A stretch of DNA of 64,000 nucleotides from Actinomadura craniellae (GCF_003289645.1 NZ_QLYX01000003.1:310001-374000), one strand, 5' to 3'. Counted from the stretch's first letter, positions 55,338 through 63,528 are shown. Program-made: numbers and translations. Notes: generated by a model from the sequence alone, not told the origin.

Positions 55338-55701
55338 TGTCGTCGAGGTCCTTGGCCCGGCGCATCCCGGTCTTCCAGGCCAGCAGGCGAGCCATGCTGA
55401 TGAACTGGAACCCGGCCACGACCAGGCGATCGGTCCGCAGCTCCGCAAGCCCGGCCTCGCCGGTCGGCGTGGACCAGCTCGTGCTCACCTCGAACCGGCC
55501 ACGGGACAGGACTTGCTTGCCACCGGCCCGCTCCTCGACCTGCCACGGGGGTGTCTCCAGCAGGCCGAGGACCGACTGGGCGACGATCACGTCGATGTCG
55601 CCGGCCGGGCGGATCCCCAGCACCTCCAGCAGCCCGCTGCCCACGACGATGAAGCTGTCGGCGGGGAGTTCGAGACCGCGCAGTTCTTCCACTAATCCCA
55701 C
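55270..55701 (-). CDS. Small nucleotidyltransferase-fold protein
   Basis: A 143-residue protein with the pol-beta nucleotidyltransferase pattern: FIVVGSGLLEVLGIRPAGDIDVIV, where G-S-G and D-x-D (DID) match the family. A C-terminal helix KDLDDIKLIESHLAGR follows, seen in many MNT and AbiEii-like proteins. The third carboxylate is not certain. No HEPN partner is adjacent. It converges with the kinase, overlapping by 68 bp, and its start faces the cupin gene's end. GTG start at 55701; a second GTG three codons in is possible. Confidence 0.7.
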   Translation of the reverse strand: MGLVEELRGLELPADSFIVVGSGLLEVLGIRPAGDIDVIVAQSVLGLLETPPWQVEERAGGKQVLSRGRFEVSTSWSTPTGEAGLAELRTDRLVVAGFQFISMARLLAWKTGMRRAKDLDDIKLIESHLAGRPVQRLGPPTTE

Positions 55702-55756
55702 GGGGACAATCTAACATCGCCCGTCCGGCGGCCAGCGGGGATCGTTCGGTATCGGC

Positions 55757-56476
55757 TCAGCGGGTGAGCATGGTGAGCACCTGCTGGAAGACCTTTTTGA
55801 GTTCGTCCCCCGAAAGGTACTGGAAGGGATATTCCTCGGTGCTCGGCCGTTCTCGTTCCCTGATGACGTAGGGAGTGCGTTCGGCACTTCCGTCCGCGAC
55901 GATCAAAGTCACCGCGCCGGCGGCACCGATCCGGGAGGTGTGAAAGTCGGTTCCGTCGATGCCGTAGTGCTCGTCGCGTTCCATATGCCGGGTGGCCCGC
56001 TGCCACCAGGAGGCGCACGTGCCCGTTCTGGTGCGATGTGAACGGTTGTTTGAATAGCTGACCGCATAGAGGTCGCCGGGGCCGGAATCGCCCAGCTCGA
56101 CCTCATAGGTGGTGCTGGAGATATATCCGGCCAGCAGGTGGCTGTGGAACCCCCAGATATGCGAATGGATGTCGTCAGCCTCGTCGGTGTCCTCCACCCT
56201 TTCGGGTTCCCACAGATGAAGCCTGACGGACCGCCCGTCATGTTCGCCCAACTGCAACTGGTAGAAGCCGAGCACGTGGCCGACCGCCATGGATTCGTCG
56301 AATACGGTTTCCAGAGCGGGGCGGTCGCGGAGTACGCCGCGCATTTCCGCGGCCGGATCTCCGCTCGCCGCGGCCTGAACCAGATCACACCGTATGCGGG
56401 CCAGGTCGTCCATGGAACCGTCCAGTTCACCGGGGCCGGGCATAAGGCGGCCCATGAATTGCGGGCTTATCGCCAT
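55757..56476 (-). CDS. Cupin-fold, cysteine-dioxygenase-like protein
   Basis: A 239-residue protein with the metal-binding pattern DIHSHIWGFHSHLLAGYI and a second region HMERDEHYGIDGTDFHTSRIG, typical of cupin-type iron proteins of the cysteine dioxygenase/PCO-like set. A regulatory or dioxygenase role is possible; the substrate is unknown. It lies at the downstream edge of the accessory island, divergent from rph with 80 bp between starts. Confidence 0.65.
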   Translation of the reverse strand: MAISPQFMGRLMPGPGELDGSMDDLARIRCDLVQAAASGDPAAEMRGVLRDRPALETVFDESMAVGHVLGFYQLQLGEHDGRSVRLHLWEPERVEDTDEADDIHSHIWGFHSHLLAGYISSTTYEVELGDSGPGDLYAVSYSNNRSHRTRTGTCASWWQRATRHMERDEHYGIDGTDFHTSRIGAAGAVTLIVADGSAERTPYVIRERERPSTEEYPFQYLSGDELKKVFQQVLTMLTR

Positions 56477-56544
56477 AATCGCACGGGAACCCCCGGTGGA
56501 GAAGGGGCCGATCGCGTCGTTCGGCGGTGTCCCCGCCGGTTGGC

Positions 56545-56550
56545 TAGGGT
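56545..56550 (+). promoter_or_regulatory. -10 box TAGGGT for rph
   Basis: TAGGGT ends 6 nt before the ATG at 56557. The intervening GAGGGC is too close for a Shine–Dalgarno role. Confidence 0.4.
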
Positions 56551-56556
56551 GAGGGC

Positions 56557-57276
56557 ATGTCCCGCCCCGACGGCCGCACGGCCGACCAGCTCAGAGACGT
56601 CCGAATCCAGCGCGGCTGGCTCGACCACGCCGAGGGCTCCGTGCTCGTCGAGTTCGGCGGCACCCGGGTGCTGTGCGCGGCGTCCGTCCAGGACTCGGTG
56701 CCCCGATGGCGGCGCGAGAGCGGGCTCGGCTGGCTGACCGCCGAGTACGCGATGCTGCCCCGGGCCACCAACACCCGCAACGACCGCGAGTCCGTCAAGG
56801 GGCGGCTCGGCGGGCGCACCCAGGAGATCTCGCGGCTGATCGGCCGGTCCATCCGGGCGTGCGTCGACTTCAAGGCGCTCGGCGAGAACACCGTGACGCT
56901 CGACTGCGACGTCCTCCAGGCCGACGGCGGCACCCGCACGGCGGCGATCACCGGCGCCTACGTGGCGCTGGCCGACGCCGTGCGCTGGATGCGGGAGCGC
57001 CGGCTGACCAAGGGCGACCCGCTGATCGGCTCGGTGGCCGCGGTGAGCGTCGGCGTGATCGGCGGCGAACCCCGGCTCGACCTCTGCTACGCCGAGGACG
57101 TGAAGGCCGAGACCGACATGAACGTGGTCTGCACCGGCGACGGCCGGTTCGTCGAGGTGCAGGGCACCGCCGAGGGCCAGCCGTTCGACCGGTCCGAACT
57201 GGACGCGCTGCTCGACCTGGCGCTCGGCGGCTGCGCCGAGCTGACCCGGCTCCAGCGGGAGGCCCTGGGCGCATGA
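56557..57276 (+). CDS. rph: Ribonuclease PH
   Basis: Phosphorolytic 3'-exonuclease trimming tRNA ends. The 239-residue protein has [42 protein letters not shown], the phosphate site [20 protein letters not shown], and [25 protein letters not shown]. The stop overlaps the start of rdgB (ATGA), so the pair is coupled. Confidence 0.97.
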   Translation: MSRPDGRTADQLRDVRIQRGWLDHAEGSVLVEFGGTRVLCAASVQDSVPRWRRESGLGWLTAEYAMLPRATNTRNDRESVKGRLGGRTQEISRLIGRSIRACVDFKALGENTVTLDCDVLQADGGTRTAAITGAYVALADAVRWMRERRLTKGDPLIGSVAAVSVGVIGGEPRLDLCYAEDVKAETDMNVVCTGDGRFVEVQGTAEGQPFDRSELDALLDLALGGCAELTRLQREALGA

Positions 57277-57899
57277 AGGTCGTGCTGGCCACCCGCAACC
57301 CCGGGAAGATCGCCGAACTGCGGCGCATCCTCGACGGCGTCGAGGTCGTCGGGCTGGAGTCCTACCCCGACGCCCCCGACGTGCCCGAGACCGCACCGAC
57401 CTTCACCGGCAACGCGCTGCTCAAGGCGCACGCCATCGCCGCGCACACCGGGCTGCCCGCGGTGGCCGACGACTCCGGCCTCTGCGTGGACGCCCTGAAC
57501 GGGATGCCCGGGGTGCTGTCGGCCCGCTGGTCGGGCCGCTTCGGCACCAGTGCTGGTGACGGTGCTGGTGACAAGGACACGGCCAACCTGGAGCTGCTGC
57601 TCGACCAGCTCGCCGACGTCGAACCCGCCCGCCGCGGGGCCCACTTCGCCTGCGCCGCGGCGGTGGCCCTGCCGGACGGCACCGAGTGCGTCGCCGAGGG
57701 CCGGATGACCGGCCGGGTGATCGACGCCCCGCGCGGCGACGGCGGCTTCGGCTACGACCCCATCTTCGTCCCTGACGACGGCGATGGCCGCACCACGGCG
57801 GAACTCCCCGCGGCGGAGAAGGACGCCATCAGCCACCGTGGCCACGCCTTCCGCGCCCTCGCCCCCCTCCTCGCCGACCTCCTGGAAACCCACGGCTGA
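57273..57899 (+). CDS. rdgB: Non-canonical purine NTP pyrophosphatase (RdgB/HAM1)
   Basis: Removes ITP/dITP/XTP. The 208-residue protein has [41 protein letters not shown] and [10 protein letters not shown] with the C-terminal SHRGHAF. An in-frame 12-bp tandem duplication (GTGCTGGTGACG / GTGCTGGTGACA, 57550–57573) adds an AGDGAGD segment beside the lid loop. ATG start overlaps the rph stop. Confidence 0.96.
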   Translation: MKVVLATRNPGKIAELRRILDGVEVVGLESYPDAPDVPETAPTFTGNALLKAHAIAAHTGLPAVADDSGLCVDALNGMPGVLSARWSGRFGTSAGDGAGDKDTANLELLLDQLADVEPARRGAHFACAAAVALPDGTECVAEGRMTGRVIDAPRGDGGFGYDPIFVPDDGDGRTTAELPAAEKDAISHRGHAFRALAPLLADLLETHG

Positions 57900-57945
57900 C
57901 CCCTCGACCATTCGGCTGGAGCGGCCGGACTGGCCGGAAACGCGA

Positions 57946-57971
57946 AATGGACGGCTGAAAAGCCGTCCATT
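57946..57971. terminator. Bidirectional terminator between rdgB and the tRNA
   Basis: AATGGACGGCT-GAAA-AGCCGTCCATT, an 11-bp perfect stem with a tetraloop. On the minus strand it is 5 bp past the tRNA and is followed by TTTCGCGTTTCC. Confidence 0.7.
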
Positions 57972-57976
57972 CGTCG

Positions 57977-58050
57977 TGGGGCCGGTGGGAGTCGAACCCA
58001 CACTGTCATGATCCTAAGTCATGCGTCTCCTGCCGTTGGACTACGGCCCC
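57977..58050 (-). tRNA. tRNA with anticodon UAG (reads CUA, leucine); class I structure
   Basis: A complete 74-nt cloverleaf on the minus strand. The acceptor stem GGGGCCG/CGGCCCC is perfect, the anticodon stem CATGA/TCATG encloses CTTAGGA (anticodon UAG at 58016–58014), and the T stem GTGGG/CCCAC has TTCGACT. The discriminator base is A, and CCA is not encoded. The variable loop is only five bases (ACAGT), whereas bacterial tRNA-Leu normally has a long variable arm. It starts 21 nt after the bcp stop codon on the same strand. Confidence 0.85.
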
Positions 58051-58071
58051 GCCGGTCGTGCCGGCCGTTCC

Positions 58072-58539
58072 TCAGACGCCGAGGTCCTTGCGGAGGCGGG
58101 CGACGTGGCCCGTGGCCTTCACGTTGTAGTAGGCCTTCTCGACCAGCCCTTCGGCGTCGATGACGAAGGTGGAGCGGATGACGCCGACCGTGGTCTTCCC
58201 GTACAGCTTCTTCTCGCCGTACGCGCCGTAGGCCTGCAGGGCGGTCTTCTCCGGGTCGGACAGCAGCGGGAAGGTGAGCCCGTCACGGTCGCGGAACTTC
58301 GCCAGCTTGGCCGGAGCGTCCGGGGAGATGCCGATCACGGTGACGTTCTCGGACTCCAGCTCGGGCAGACTGTCGCGGAAATCGACCGATTCCTTGGTGC
58401 ACCCGGGGGTCATGGCCGCAGGATAGAAGTAGAGGATGACGCGCCGGCCGCGCAGCGAGGCCAGGGACACCGGCTTGCCGTCGGCGTCGGGAAGCTCGAA
58501 CTCGGGGGCGACATCGCCTGGCTGCAGCCGTTCGGACAC
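58072..58539 (-). CDS. bcp: Thioredoxin-dependent peroxiredoxin, BCP/PrxQ type, single cysteine
   Basis: Reduces peroxides using a peroxidatic cysteine. The 155-residue protein contains TPGCTKESVDFRD; the peroxidatic Cys (in GCTKE) is present. The resolving Cys found five residues later in E. coli BCP is a Val here, and this is the only cysteine in the protein. It would work as a 1-Cys peroxiredoxin with an external thiol. The GTG at 58539 follows GGAGAACCG. The tRNA lies 21 nt downstream with a small GCCGG/CCGGC hairpin between. Confidence 0.93.
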   Translation of the reverse strand: MSERLQPGDVAPEFELPDADGKPVSLASLRGRRVILYFYPAAMTPGCTKESVDFRDSLPELESENVTVIGISPDAPAKLAKFRDRDGLTFPLLSDPEKTALQAYGAYGEKKLYGKTTVGVIRSTFVIDAEGLVEKAYYNVKATGHVARLRKDLGV

Positions 58540-58688
58540 CGGTTCTCCGTTCCGGGTAGGTGGTCGGTCTCCCACCGTACCGGCGTCACGGCCGTCGCGG
58601 GGACGGGTGGGGGCGGCGTTCCCGGGAAACACCTGACAGACTGACCGATCATGCGTCTTTTGATGCTCGGACGATAAGGACAACGGCA

Positions 58689-58991
58689 ATGGCTGACGAC
58701 CCGGAGGCGCTGGAGCGGGAGATCGAGCGGACCCGAGAGGAACTGGCGCTCGCCATCGACGAGCTCGCCGACCGGCTCAACCCCAAGAACGCCGCCCGGC
58801 GCGGCGTCGACCGCGTCAAGACGGAGGCCGGTCAGTTCACCTCGGCCGTCGGGGAACTGGTCCGCCTCGGCCGGCCCGCCGGGGAGGACGAGCCCGCCGC
58901 CGGCCCCGACCGCAAGGTCGTCGTGGCGGTCGGTGTGGGGGTGGCCGTCACCGTCACCGCCCTGCTGCTGTGGCGCCGCTCCCACCGCTGA
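58689..58991 (+). CDS. DUF3618 membrane-associated protein
   Basis: A 100-residue protein beginning MADDPEALEREIERTREELALAIDELADRLNPK, the DUF3618 opening. A second amphipathic segment, a linker and one C-terminal transmembrane helix (VVVAVGVGVAVTVTALLLW) follow. Family members are small membrane-linked proteins of unknown role. The ATG follows ATAAGGACAACGGCA. Confidence 0.88.
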   Translation: MADDPEALEREIERTREELALAIDELADRLNPKNAARRGVDRVKTEAGQFTSAVGELVRLGRPAGEDEPAAGPDRKVVVAVGVGVAVTVTALLLWRRSHR

Positions 58992-59080
58992 GCCGCCGGA
59001 ACGAGCGGAGCGGGGCCGCGCGGGACGATCAGCCGCGTAGCGAGGTGCGGCACCGCCGGGCCGCGTAGCGGACGAAGCGA
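58992..59080. repeat. Dispersed GC-rich intergenic repeat, copy 2
   Basis: Shares GAGCGGAG, GGACGA and CCGCGTAGCGA in order with 33592–33680, and CCGCGTAGCG occurs twice here. Both copies begin at a stop codon of a plus-strand gene. The rest of the 307-bp gap to 59299 has no supported gene. Confidence 0.5.
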
Positions 59081-59298
59081 GACGTGACGGCAGGCCGCCG
59101 GCTCGCCTTCTGGAGCGCCGGATCCCGGACGGGGTCCGGCGCTCCGGCGTCGGGGAACGCGGTCGCCGTCCGGAACGGATGGCCCAACCCGGCCATTATT
59201 GAACCGGTCGCGGCCGGGCGCGTCTCAAGGAGAGGAGCCCGAGCGAGCCGGAGGTGGACGATGGGCGCCGAGCGCACCGGAGCGGCGGCGGGCGGTCG

Positions 59299-59874
59299 AT
59301 GGCCGTGACTTTGGTTCCCTCGGGGCACGGCCTCTCCCACCCGGTCCAGGCCCACTACGGTGAGCCCGGGCGGCGGGTCACGCTCCGCTGGCCGGAGCCC
59401 GGGCGGGGCCGGTTCCGGGGCCTCCTCCTCGCCGCGTGTGGCCTGCCGGTGCTGGGCGCGGCCGCCTTCGCGACGGTGGAACTGGCGGACGGTCCCCTCA
59501 CCGGCGGCGAGGTCGCCATGGACGACCCGGTGTACGGGCTGCTCCTGCTGACCGCCTTCCTGCTGCTGTGGCTGCCGGCGGCGTGCGTCCTCCTGCTCTG
59601 GCGGGTGGTCCGGTGGTGGCTCGACCGGGCGAACGCCTTCTGGCTGGAGGGAGCGGTCGTCTACCGCAGGGAGTTCCACGAGAAGTACGGGGACAGCGAT
59701 CGCCGCTTCCGTTACATCGCGCTCGACGACGGGCACTCCGACATCGCCCTGGTCCACGAGGTTGACCCGGTCGGGTACCACCAGGCCCAGTTGGGGGCGG
59801 TGGTCCGGATCAGGGTGGTGGCGTCCGGCCGGCGGGCGTTCCGCGTGAAAGTTCTGCATCAGGATCCCGAGTGA
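59299..59874 (+). CDS. Two-helix membrane protein, function unknown
   Basis: A 191-residue protein. An N-terminal beta segment (VTLVPSGHGLSHPVQAHYGEPGRRVTLRW) is followed by two transmembrane helices (about 42–62, 76–98) and a C-terminal cytosolic domain (VVYRREFHEKYGDSDRRFRYIALDDG, AQLGAVVRIRVVASGRRAFRVKVLH). No family is recognised. The ATG at 59299 lies just after a GC-rich stretch without a clear SD, so the exact start is uncertain. Confidence 0.6.
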   Translation: MAVTLVPSGHGLSHPVQAHYGEPGRRVTLRWPEPGRGRFRGLLLAACGLPVLGAAAFATVELADGPLTGGEVAMDDPVYGLLLLTAFLLLWLPAACVLLLWRVVRWWLDRANAFWLEGAVVYRREFHEKYGDSDRRFRYIALDDGHSDIALVHEVDPVGYHQAQLGAVVRIRVVASGRRAFRVKVLHQDPE

Positions 59875-59951
59875 CCGACGTGGCGGAGCGTCCCGGATGT
59901 CGGACCCCGGTGCGAGCATGGTGGACGAGCCGGAACATCGAGGAGAGACGC

Positions 59952-60329
59952 ATGATGGACGGCCGACCCCAGGAAATCGAAGAGTGGCTGGAGCGGTGGA
60001 GCCCCGAGCAGCGTGCCCGGGTGGAGGCCCTGGCCGCCCGGGTGCACGCCGCCGGCGGGGAGGTGACCGAGGCGATCAAGTGGGGGCGGCTCACCTTCAC
60101 CGTGCGCGACGACTGGCACCACTGGCTGTGCGCGGTCGCCGTCACGGACCGGGTGGTGAACCTGGTCTTCCACAAGGGGGTGCTGCTCGACGACCCCGCC
60201 GACCTGCTGCGTGGTGCGGGCCGCTACCTGCGCCACGTCCCCTACACCGAGGCCGCCGCGCATCCGGAGGCGGTCGAGGCCCTCGTCCGCCGGGCCGTCG
60301 CCCGCCAGACCGACATGCTGCCCGACTGA
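59952..60329 (+). CDS. DUF1801 protein (YdhG-like)
   Basis: A 125-residue protein of the DUF1801/YdhG family: EEWLERWSPEQRARVEALAARVHAAGGEVTEAIKWGRLTFTV, then CAVAVTDRVVNLVFHKGVLLDDPADLLRG, and RYLRHVPYTEAAAHPEAVEALVRRAV. YdhG-like proteins are small alpha-beta proteins that may sense intracellular iron or ligands. SD GAGGAGAGACGC precedes the ATG at 59952. It converges with the GH4 gene (7 bp). Confidence 0.82.
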   Translation: MMDGRPQEIEEWLERWSPEQRARVEALAARVHAAGGEVTEAIKWGRLTFTVRDDWHHWLCAVAVTDRVVNLVFHKGVLLDDPADLLRGAGRYLRHVPYTEAAAHPEAVEALVRRAVARQTDMLPD

Positions 60330-60336
60330 ACTCCGC

Positions 60337-61623
60337 TCAGCTTGCGAACTGGGGCAGGTGGGCGCGGTGGGCGGCCAGGCCCTCGTCGAGGATCTTCTCG
60401 GCGGTGTGCTTGCTGCGGACGAAGGGGTGCGCCATCAGGGCCTGCAGCGCAGTCCACCGGTCGCCGGTGACCGCGGCGTCCGCGGCCAGCCGCTCGTACT
60501 CGTGGACGGCCTGGGTGAGGCCGCGCACGACCCGGGGGAGCGGGCCCATCACCAGCGGGATGGGGCCCGCGGCGCCCACCAGCGCGGGGACCTCGACCAC
60601 GGCGTCCGGCTCCAAGGACGAGATCGCGCCCCGGTTGGGGGTGTTGACGATGACGCGGCGGTTCTCGTCCCGGTGCAGGGCGCAGATCACGTCGACCGCG
60701 AACTCGCCGTGCTCGCCGCCGCCCCGCTCCCGGCTGGGGTCGGGGTCGGCCCGCCGGGCCTCGGCGGCCACACCCGCGTAGTAGCCGGGCAGCGTGGCCA
60801 TGATGTCCTGCGCCCGGGTGGTGCCCTTGGCCCGCAGCTCCGCCACGACCTCGTCGTGGAAGAAGTAGTACTTGGCGTACGAGTTGGGCAGCAGGCCCAG
60901 CGCCTTGGCCAGTTCGGCCATCAGGACGGGGTCGCGCCAGGGGGTCGCCCCGCCCGCGGGGATCTCCAGGTCGGCCAGCAGCGCCGGCAGGTCCAGCTCG
61001 CGCCCGTGCAGCCGCAGCCGCTCGGCCCAGGTGACGTGGTTGAGGCCGATCCAGTCGGCCTCCAGCCCGGCGGCGGGCAGGCCGAGCAACTCGGCCCACA
61101 TCTCGGTGTCGCCCACGTGCTGGTCGCACAGGCCGATGATCCGGGCGCCGCCGCCGTGCCGGACCACGGCGTCGGTCACGATGCTGGTGGGGTTGGTGTA
61201 GTTGACGATCCACGCCTCGGGGTCGGCCGCACGGGCGATCTCCAGCAGCACCGGCACCGACCGGCAGGCCATCAGGAACCCGCCCGGCCCGGCCGTCTCC
61301 TGCCCCACCACCCCGTGCCGCAGCGGGATCGACTCGTCCAGGTGCCGGGCGTGCATGCCGCCCGGCCGGAAGGTGGTGAACACGTATCCGGCGCCGTCGA
61401 GCGCGGGCTTGAGCTCGGTGTGCGCCACCACCGTGAGGTCGGCGCCCCGGGCGGCGAACATGGCGGTCGCCAGCCGGGTCATCAGCGCCAGGTGGTCGGC
61501 GTCGATGTCGTACAGCGCCAGTTCGGCCCCGGCCAGGTCGCCGGCCCGGTGCAGCAGCCCGCGGATCACCCCGGGCATGTAGCCGCTGCCCGCCCCGATG
61601 ACGGCGATCTTCGGTGTGCTCAT
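60337..61623 (-). CDS. GH4 family glycosidase (6-phospho-beta-glucosidase-like)
   Basis: NAD+ and Mn2+-dependent glycosidase. The 428-residue protein has the GH4 opening KIAVIGAGSGYMPGVIRGLL (dinucleotide loop), TFRPGGMHARHLDESIPLRHGVVGQET, VNYTNPTSIVTDAV and the metal-binding CDQHVG (near residue 166). Members hydrolyse alpha- or beta-linked (phospho)sugars by an oxidation/elimination route. The exact linkage and whether a phosphorylated substrate is used cannot be told from sequence. It lies 21 bp behind a PfkB-family kinase gene, so the two are in one operon. Confidence 0.88.
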   Translation of the reverse strand: MSTPKIAVIGAGSGYMPGVIRGLLHRAGDLAGAELALYDIDADHLALMTRLATAMFAARGADLTVVAHTELKPALDGAGYVFTTFRPGGMHARHLDESIPLRHGVVGQETAGPGGFLMACRSVPVLLEIARAADPEAWIVNYTNPTSIVTDAVVRHGGGARIIGLCDQHVGDTEMWAELLGLPAAGLEADWIGLNHVTWAERLRLHGRELDLPALLADLEIPAGGATPWRDPVLMAELAKALGLLPNSYAKYYFFHDEVVAELRAKGTTRAQDIMATLPGYYAGVAAEARRADPDPSRERGGGEHGEFAVDVICALHRDENRRVIVNTPNRGAISSLEPDAVVEVPALVGAAGPIPLVMGPLPRVVRGLTQAVHEYERLAADAAVTGDRWTALQALMAHPFVRSKHTAEKILDEGLAAHRAHLPQFAS

Positions 61624-61644
61624 GGTCGGTTCTCTCCGGGTCGT

Positions 61645-62769
61645 TCAGGTGAGGGTCTCGCGCAGCGTCGGCTGGGCGCGGGCGACGGAGTCGGCGCCGC
61701 GCTCCAGCTCGGTCTCCGGGATGTAGGGCACCACGAAGTCGTACTCGGCCAGCACCTCGACGGGCACCTCGCCGCCCTCGCCGAACGCCGCGATCTCGCC
61801 CCAGCAGGGGGCGCCCAGCGAGCCGCTGTAGTGGCGCACCGACAGCCCGGCGCACAGGTTGGCGAAGCGCAGCCGCCGGTCCAGCGGCCAGCCGGCCAGC
61901 GTGCCGAAGACGAACCCCGCGGCGAACACGTCGCCCGCCCCGGTGGGGTCCAGTGCCTGGACCGGCAGCGCCGGTGCGGCGGCCCGCTCGCCGGTGGCCG
62001 AGTCGAGCGCGATCGCGCCGGCCGCGCCCAGCTTGACCGCCACCACCGGTAGCCGTTCGGCCAGCGCGTCGAGCGCCCGTTCGGGCGAGTCGGTGCGGGT
62101 GTAGGCCATCGCCTCGACCGCGTTGGGCAGGAACACGTCGACGTGTTCCAGCCGGTCGAGCACGGAGGCGCACCAGGTCTCGGTGTGGTCCCAGCCCAGG
62201 TCGGCGAAGACCAGCGAGCCGGCCGCGCGCATCCGTGCCGCCCAGTCGGGGACGGGGTGGGCGAGGTCGACGAAGCAGACGGCGGCCCGGGGCGGGGCGG
62301 TGACCAGTTCCTCGGGCGGGGTGGCGGGCGGCCGGCTGTAGGTGACCATGCTGCGGTCGGCGGCGTAGCCCAGTGAGACGGTGACGGGTGTCGGCCAGCC
62401 GGGCATCCGCCGCGCCCAGCGCAGGTCCACGCCCTCCTGCTCGGCCAGGGTGCGCCACAGGTAGGAGCCGAACATGTCGTCGCCGAAGGCGGCGGCCAGC
62501 CCCACGTGCAGGCCGAGCCGGCTCATCGCCACCGCGATGTTGGCGATGCCGCCGGGGGCCGACCCCAGCCCGTCGGTGACCAGTTCGGTGCCGGGCGGTG
62601 GCAGGCCGGGCAGGCCGGTGAAGATCATGTCCATGAAGACCCGGCCGGACAGGAAGACGTCGAGTTCCGTGTCCAGATCGGGCAGTCGGTCGGCGACCAG
62701 CTCGCGCTCGGCGCAGGGGTCGTTCAGCTGTGGCTCCGGGACGGTTCCCGGAGGCGGCCGATAACTCAT
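61645..62769 (-). CDS. PfkB-family carbohydrate kinase
   Basis: A 374-residue sugar kinase: GLPPPGTELVTDGLGSAPGGIANIAVAMSRLG (N-terminal ribokinase motif), and the catalytic signature DPTGAGDVFAAGFVFGTLAG (anion hole and catalytic Asp). An N-terminal extension of about 35 residues precedes the usual start. It is the first gene of the operon with GH4. It may phosphorylate the sugar released by, or used by, the glycosidase. Confidence 0.9.
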   Translation of the reverse strand: MSYRPPPGTVPEPQLNDPCAERELVADRLPDLDTELDVFLSGRVFMDMIFTGLPGLPPPGTELVTDGLGSAPGGIANIAVAMSRLGLHVGLAAAFGDDMFGSYLWRTLAEQEGVDLRWARRMPGWPTPVTVSLGYAADRSMVTYSRPPATPPEELVTAPPRAAVCFVDLAHPVPDWAARMRAAGSLVFADLGWDHTETWCASVLDRLEHVDVFLPNAVEAMAYTRTDSPERALDALAERLPVVAVKLGAAGAIALDSATGERAAAPALPVQALDPTGAGDVFAAGFVFGTLAGWPLDRRLRFANLCAGLSVRHYSGSLGAPCWGEIAAFGEGGEVPVEVLAEYDFVVPYIPETELERGADSVARAQPTLRETLT

Positions 62770-62832
62770 CGTGCCTCCCCGATGCGGCTCAGCGCCGCAG
62801 ACACTACCGGCGGGTCATGACAGTGTGCGCCT

Positions 62833-63504
62833 TCAGCCCAGCTCGGGTGCGGTGGCGGTGAAGCGCGCCTCCACGGAGACCCGCACGGTCTGCGTCGCGG
62901 GCGCCAGGTCGATGGCTTCGGGCTCGCCCTGGCCCACTCCGCCGACGGCGAAGGCCGCCATCGGCACCGCGCCGTCCATGTCGACCGTGCCCCGGCTGCC
63001 CAGCCCCTCGTCGGAGAGCTCGACCAGCCCGGTGATCCGGCAGCCCAGCGCCGCCGCGTAGCCGCGTGCCCGCTCGACCGCCCGCTCGGCGGCTTGCCCG
63101 GCGGCCTGCCGGTAGACCTCGCTGTCCGGCCGCAGCTCCCAGAACGGGCCGTGGACCTCGGTGCGTTCCAGGTCGCCGAGCCGGGCGACCAACTCGCCCA
63201 GCGCGGTGAAGTCGGTGACCACGACCTTGATCAGGACGGTGCCCTGGTAGTGCCTGATCTCACCCTCGCGCCGTCCGTAACGCAGCACCGGAGTGATCGA
63301 CAGGCCGCCGGTCTCCACCCGTTCGACCGCCTCGCCGTAGGACTCGATCAGGTCGAGACAGCGCCGGTTGTGTTCGGTCAGCCGGTCCAGCGCGGCCCGC
63401 CGGTCGTCGTCCTTGGACTGGACGTACACCGCCAGCCGAGCGATCTCCGGCTCGACTTCGATGACGGCTTCACCCCGCACACTGATGATCGGAACATCGC
63501 TCAT
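62833..63504 (-). CDS. SIMPL (DUF541) domain protein
   Basis: A 223-residue protein with the SIMPL domain: ISVRGEAVIEVEPEIARLAVYVQSKDDDRRAALDRL, the ALGCRITGLVELSDEG and AATQTVRVSVEARF strands. DUF541 proteins are usually secreted; this one has no signal peptide and appears cytosolic. Function unknown. ATG at 63504 is the family-typical start (MSDVPIISVRGE). Confidence 0.85.
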   Translation of the reverse strand: MSDVPIISVRGEAVIEVEPEIARLAVYVQSKDDDRRAALDRLTEHNRRCLDLIESYGEAVERVETGGLSITPVLRYGRREGEIRHYQGTVLIKVVVTDFTALGELVARLGDLERTEVHGPFWELRPDSEVYRQAAGQAAERAVERARGYAAALGCRITGLVELSDEGLGSRGTVDMDGAVPMAAFAVGGVGQGEPEAIDLAPATQTVRVSVEARFTATAPELG

Positions 63505-63528
63505 GCGGCCCAACCTACCTACCGGAGG

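Noticed and set aside
55757-55900. Possible toxin-antitoxin role for the nucleotidyltransferase with the cupin gene as partner.
   Set aside because: No HEPN toxin, no operon (55-bp gap and different functional families), so a MNT/HEPN system is not supported.
57977-58050. The UAG anticodon first suggested an amber suppressor tRNA.
   Set aside because: Anticodon 5'-UAG-3' pairs with codon CUA, not with the stop codon UAG, which needs CUA. It is a leucine-type decoder.
59084-59308. 74-codon open frame before the membrane protein gene.
   Set aside because: Low-complexity Arg/Gly/Ala composition in a dispersed-repeat region with no SD; probably not a gene.
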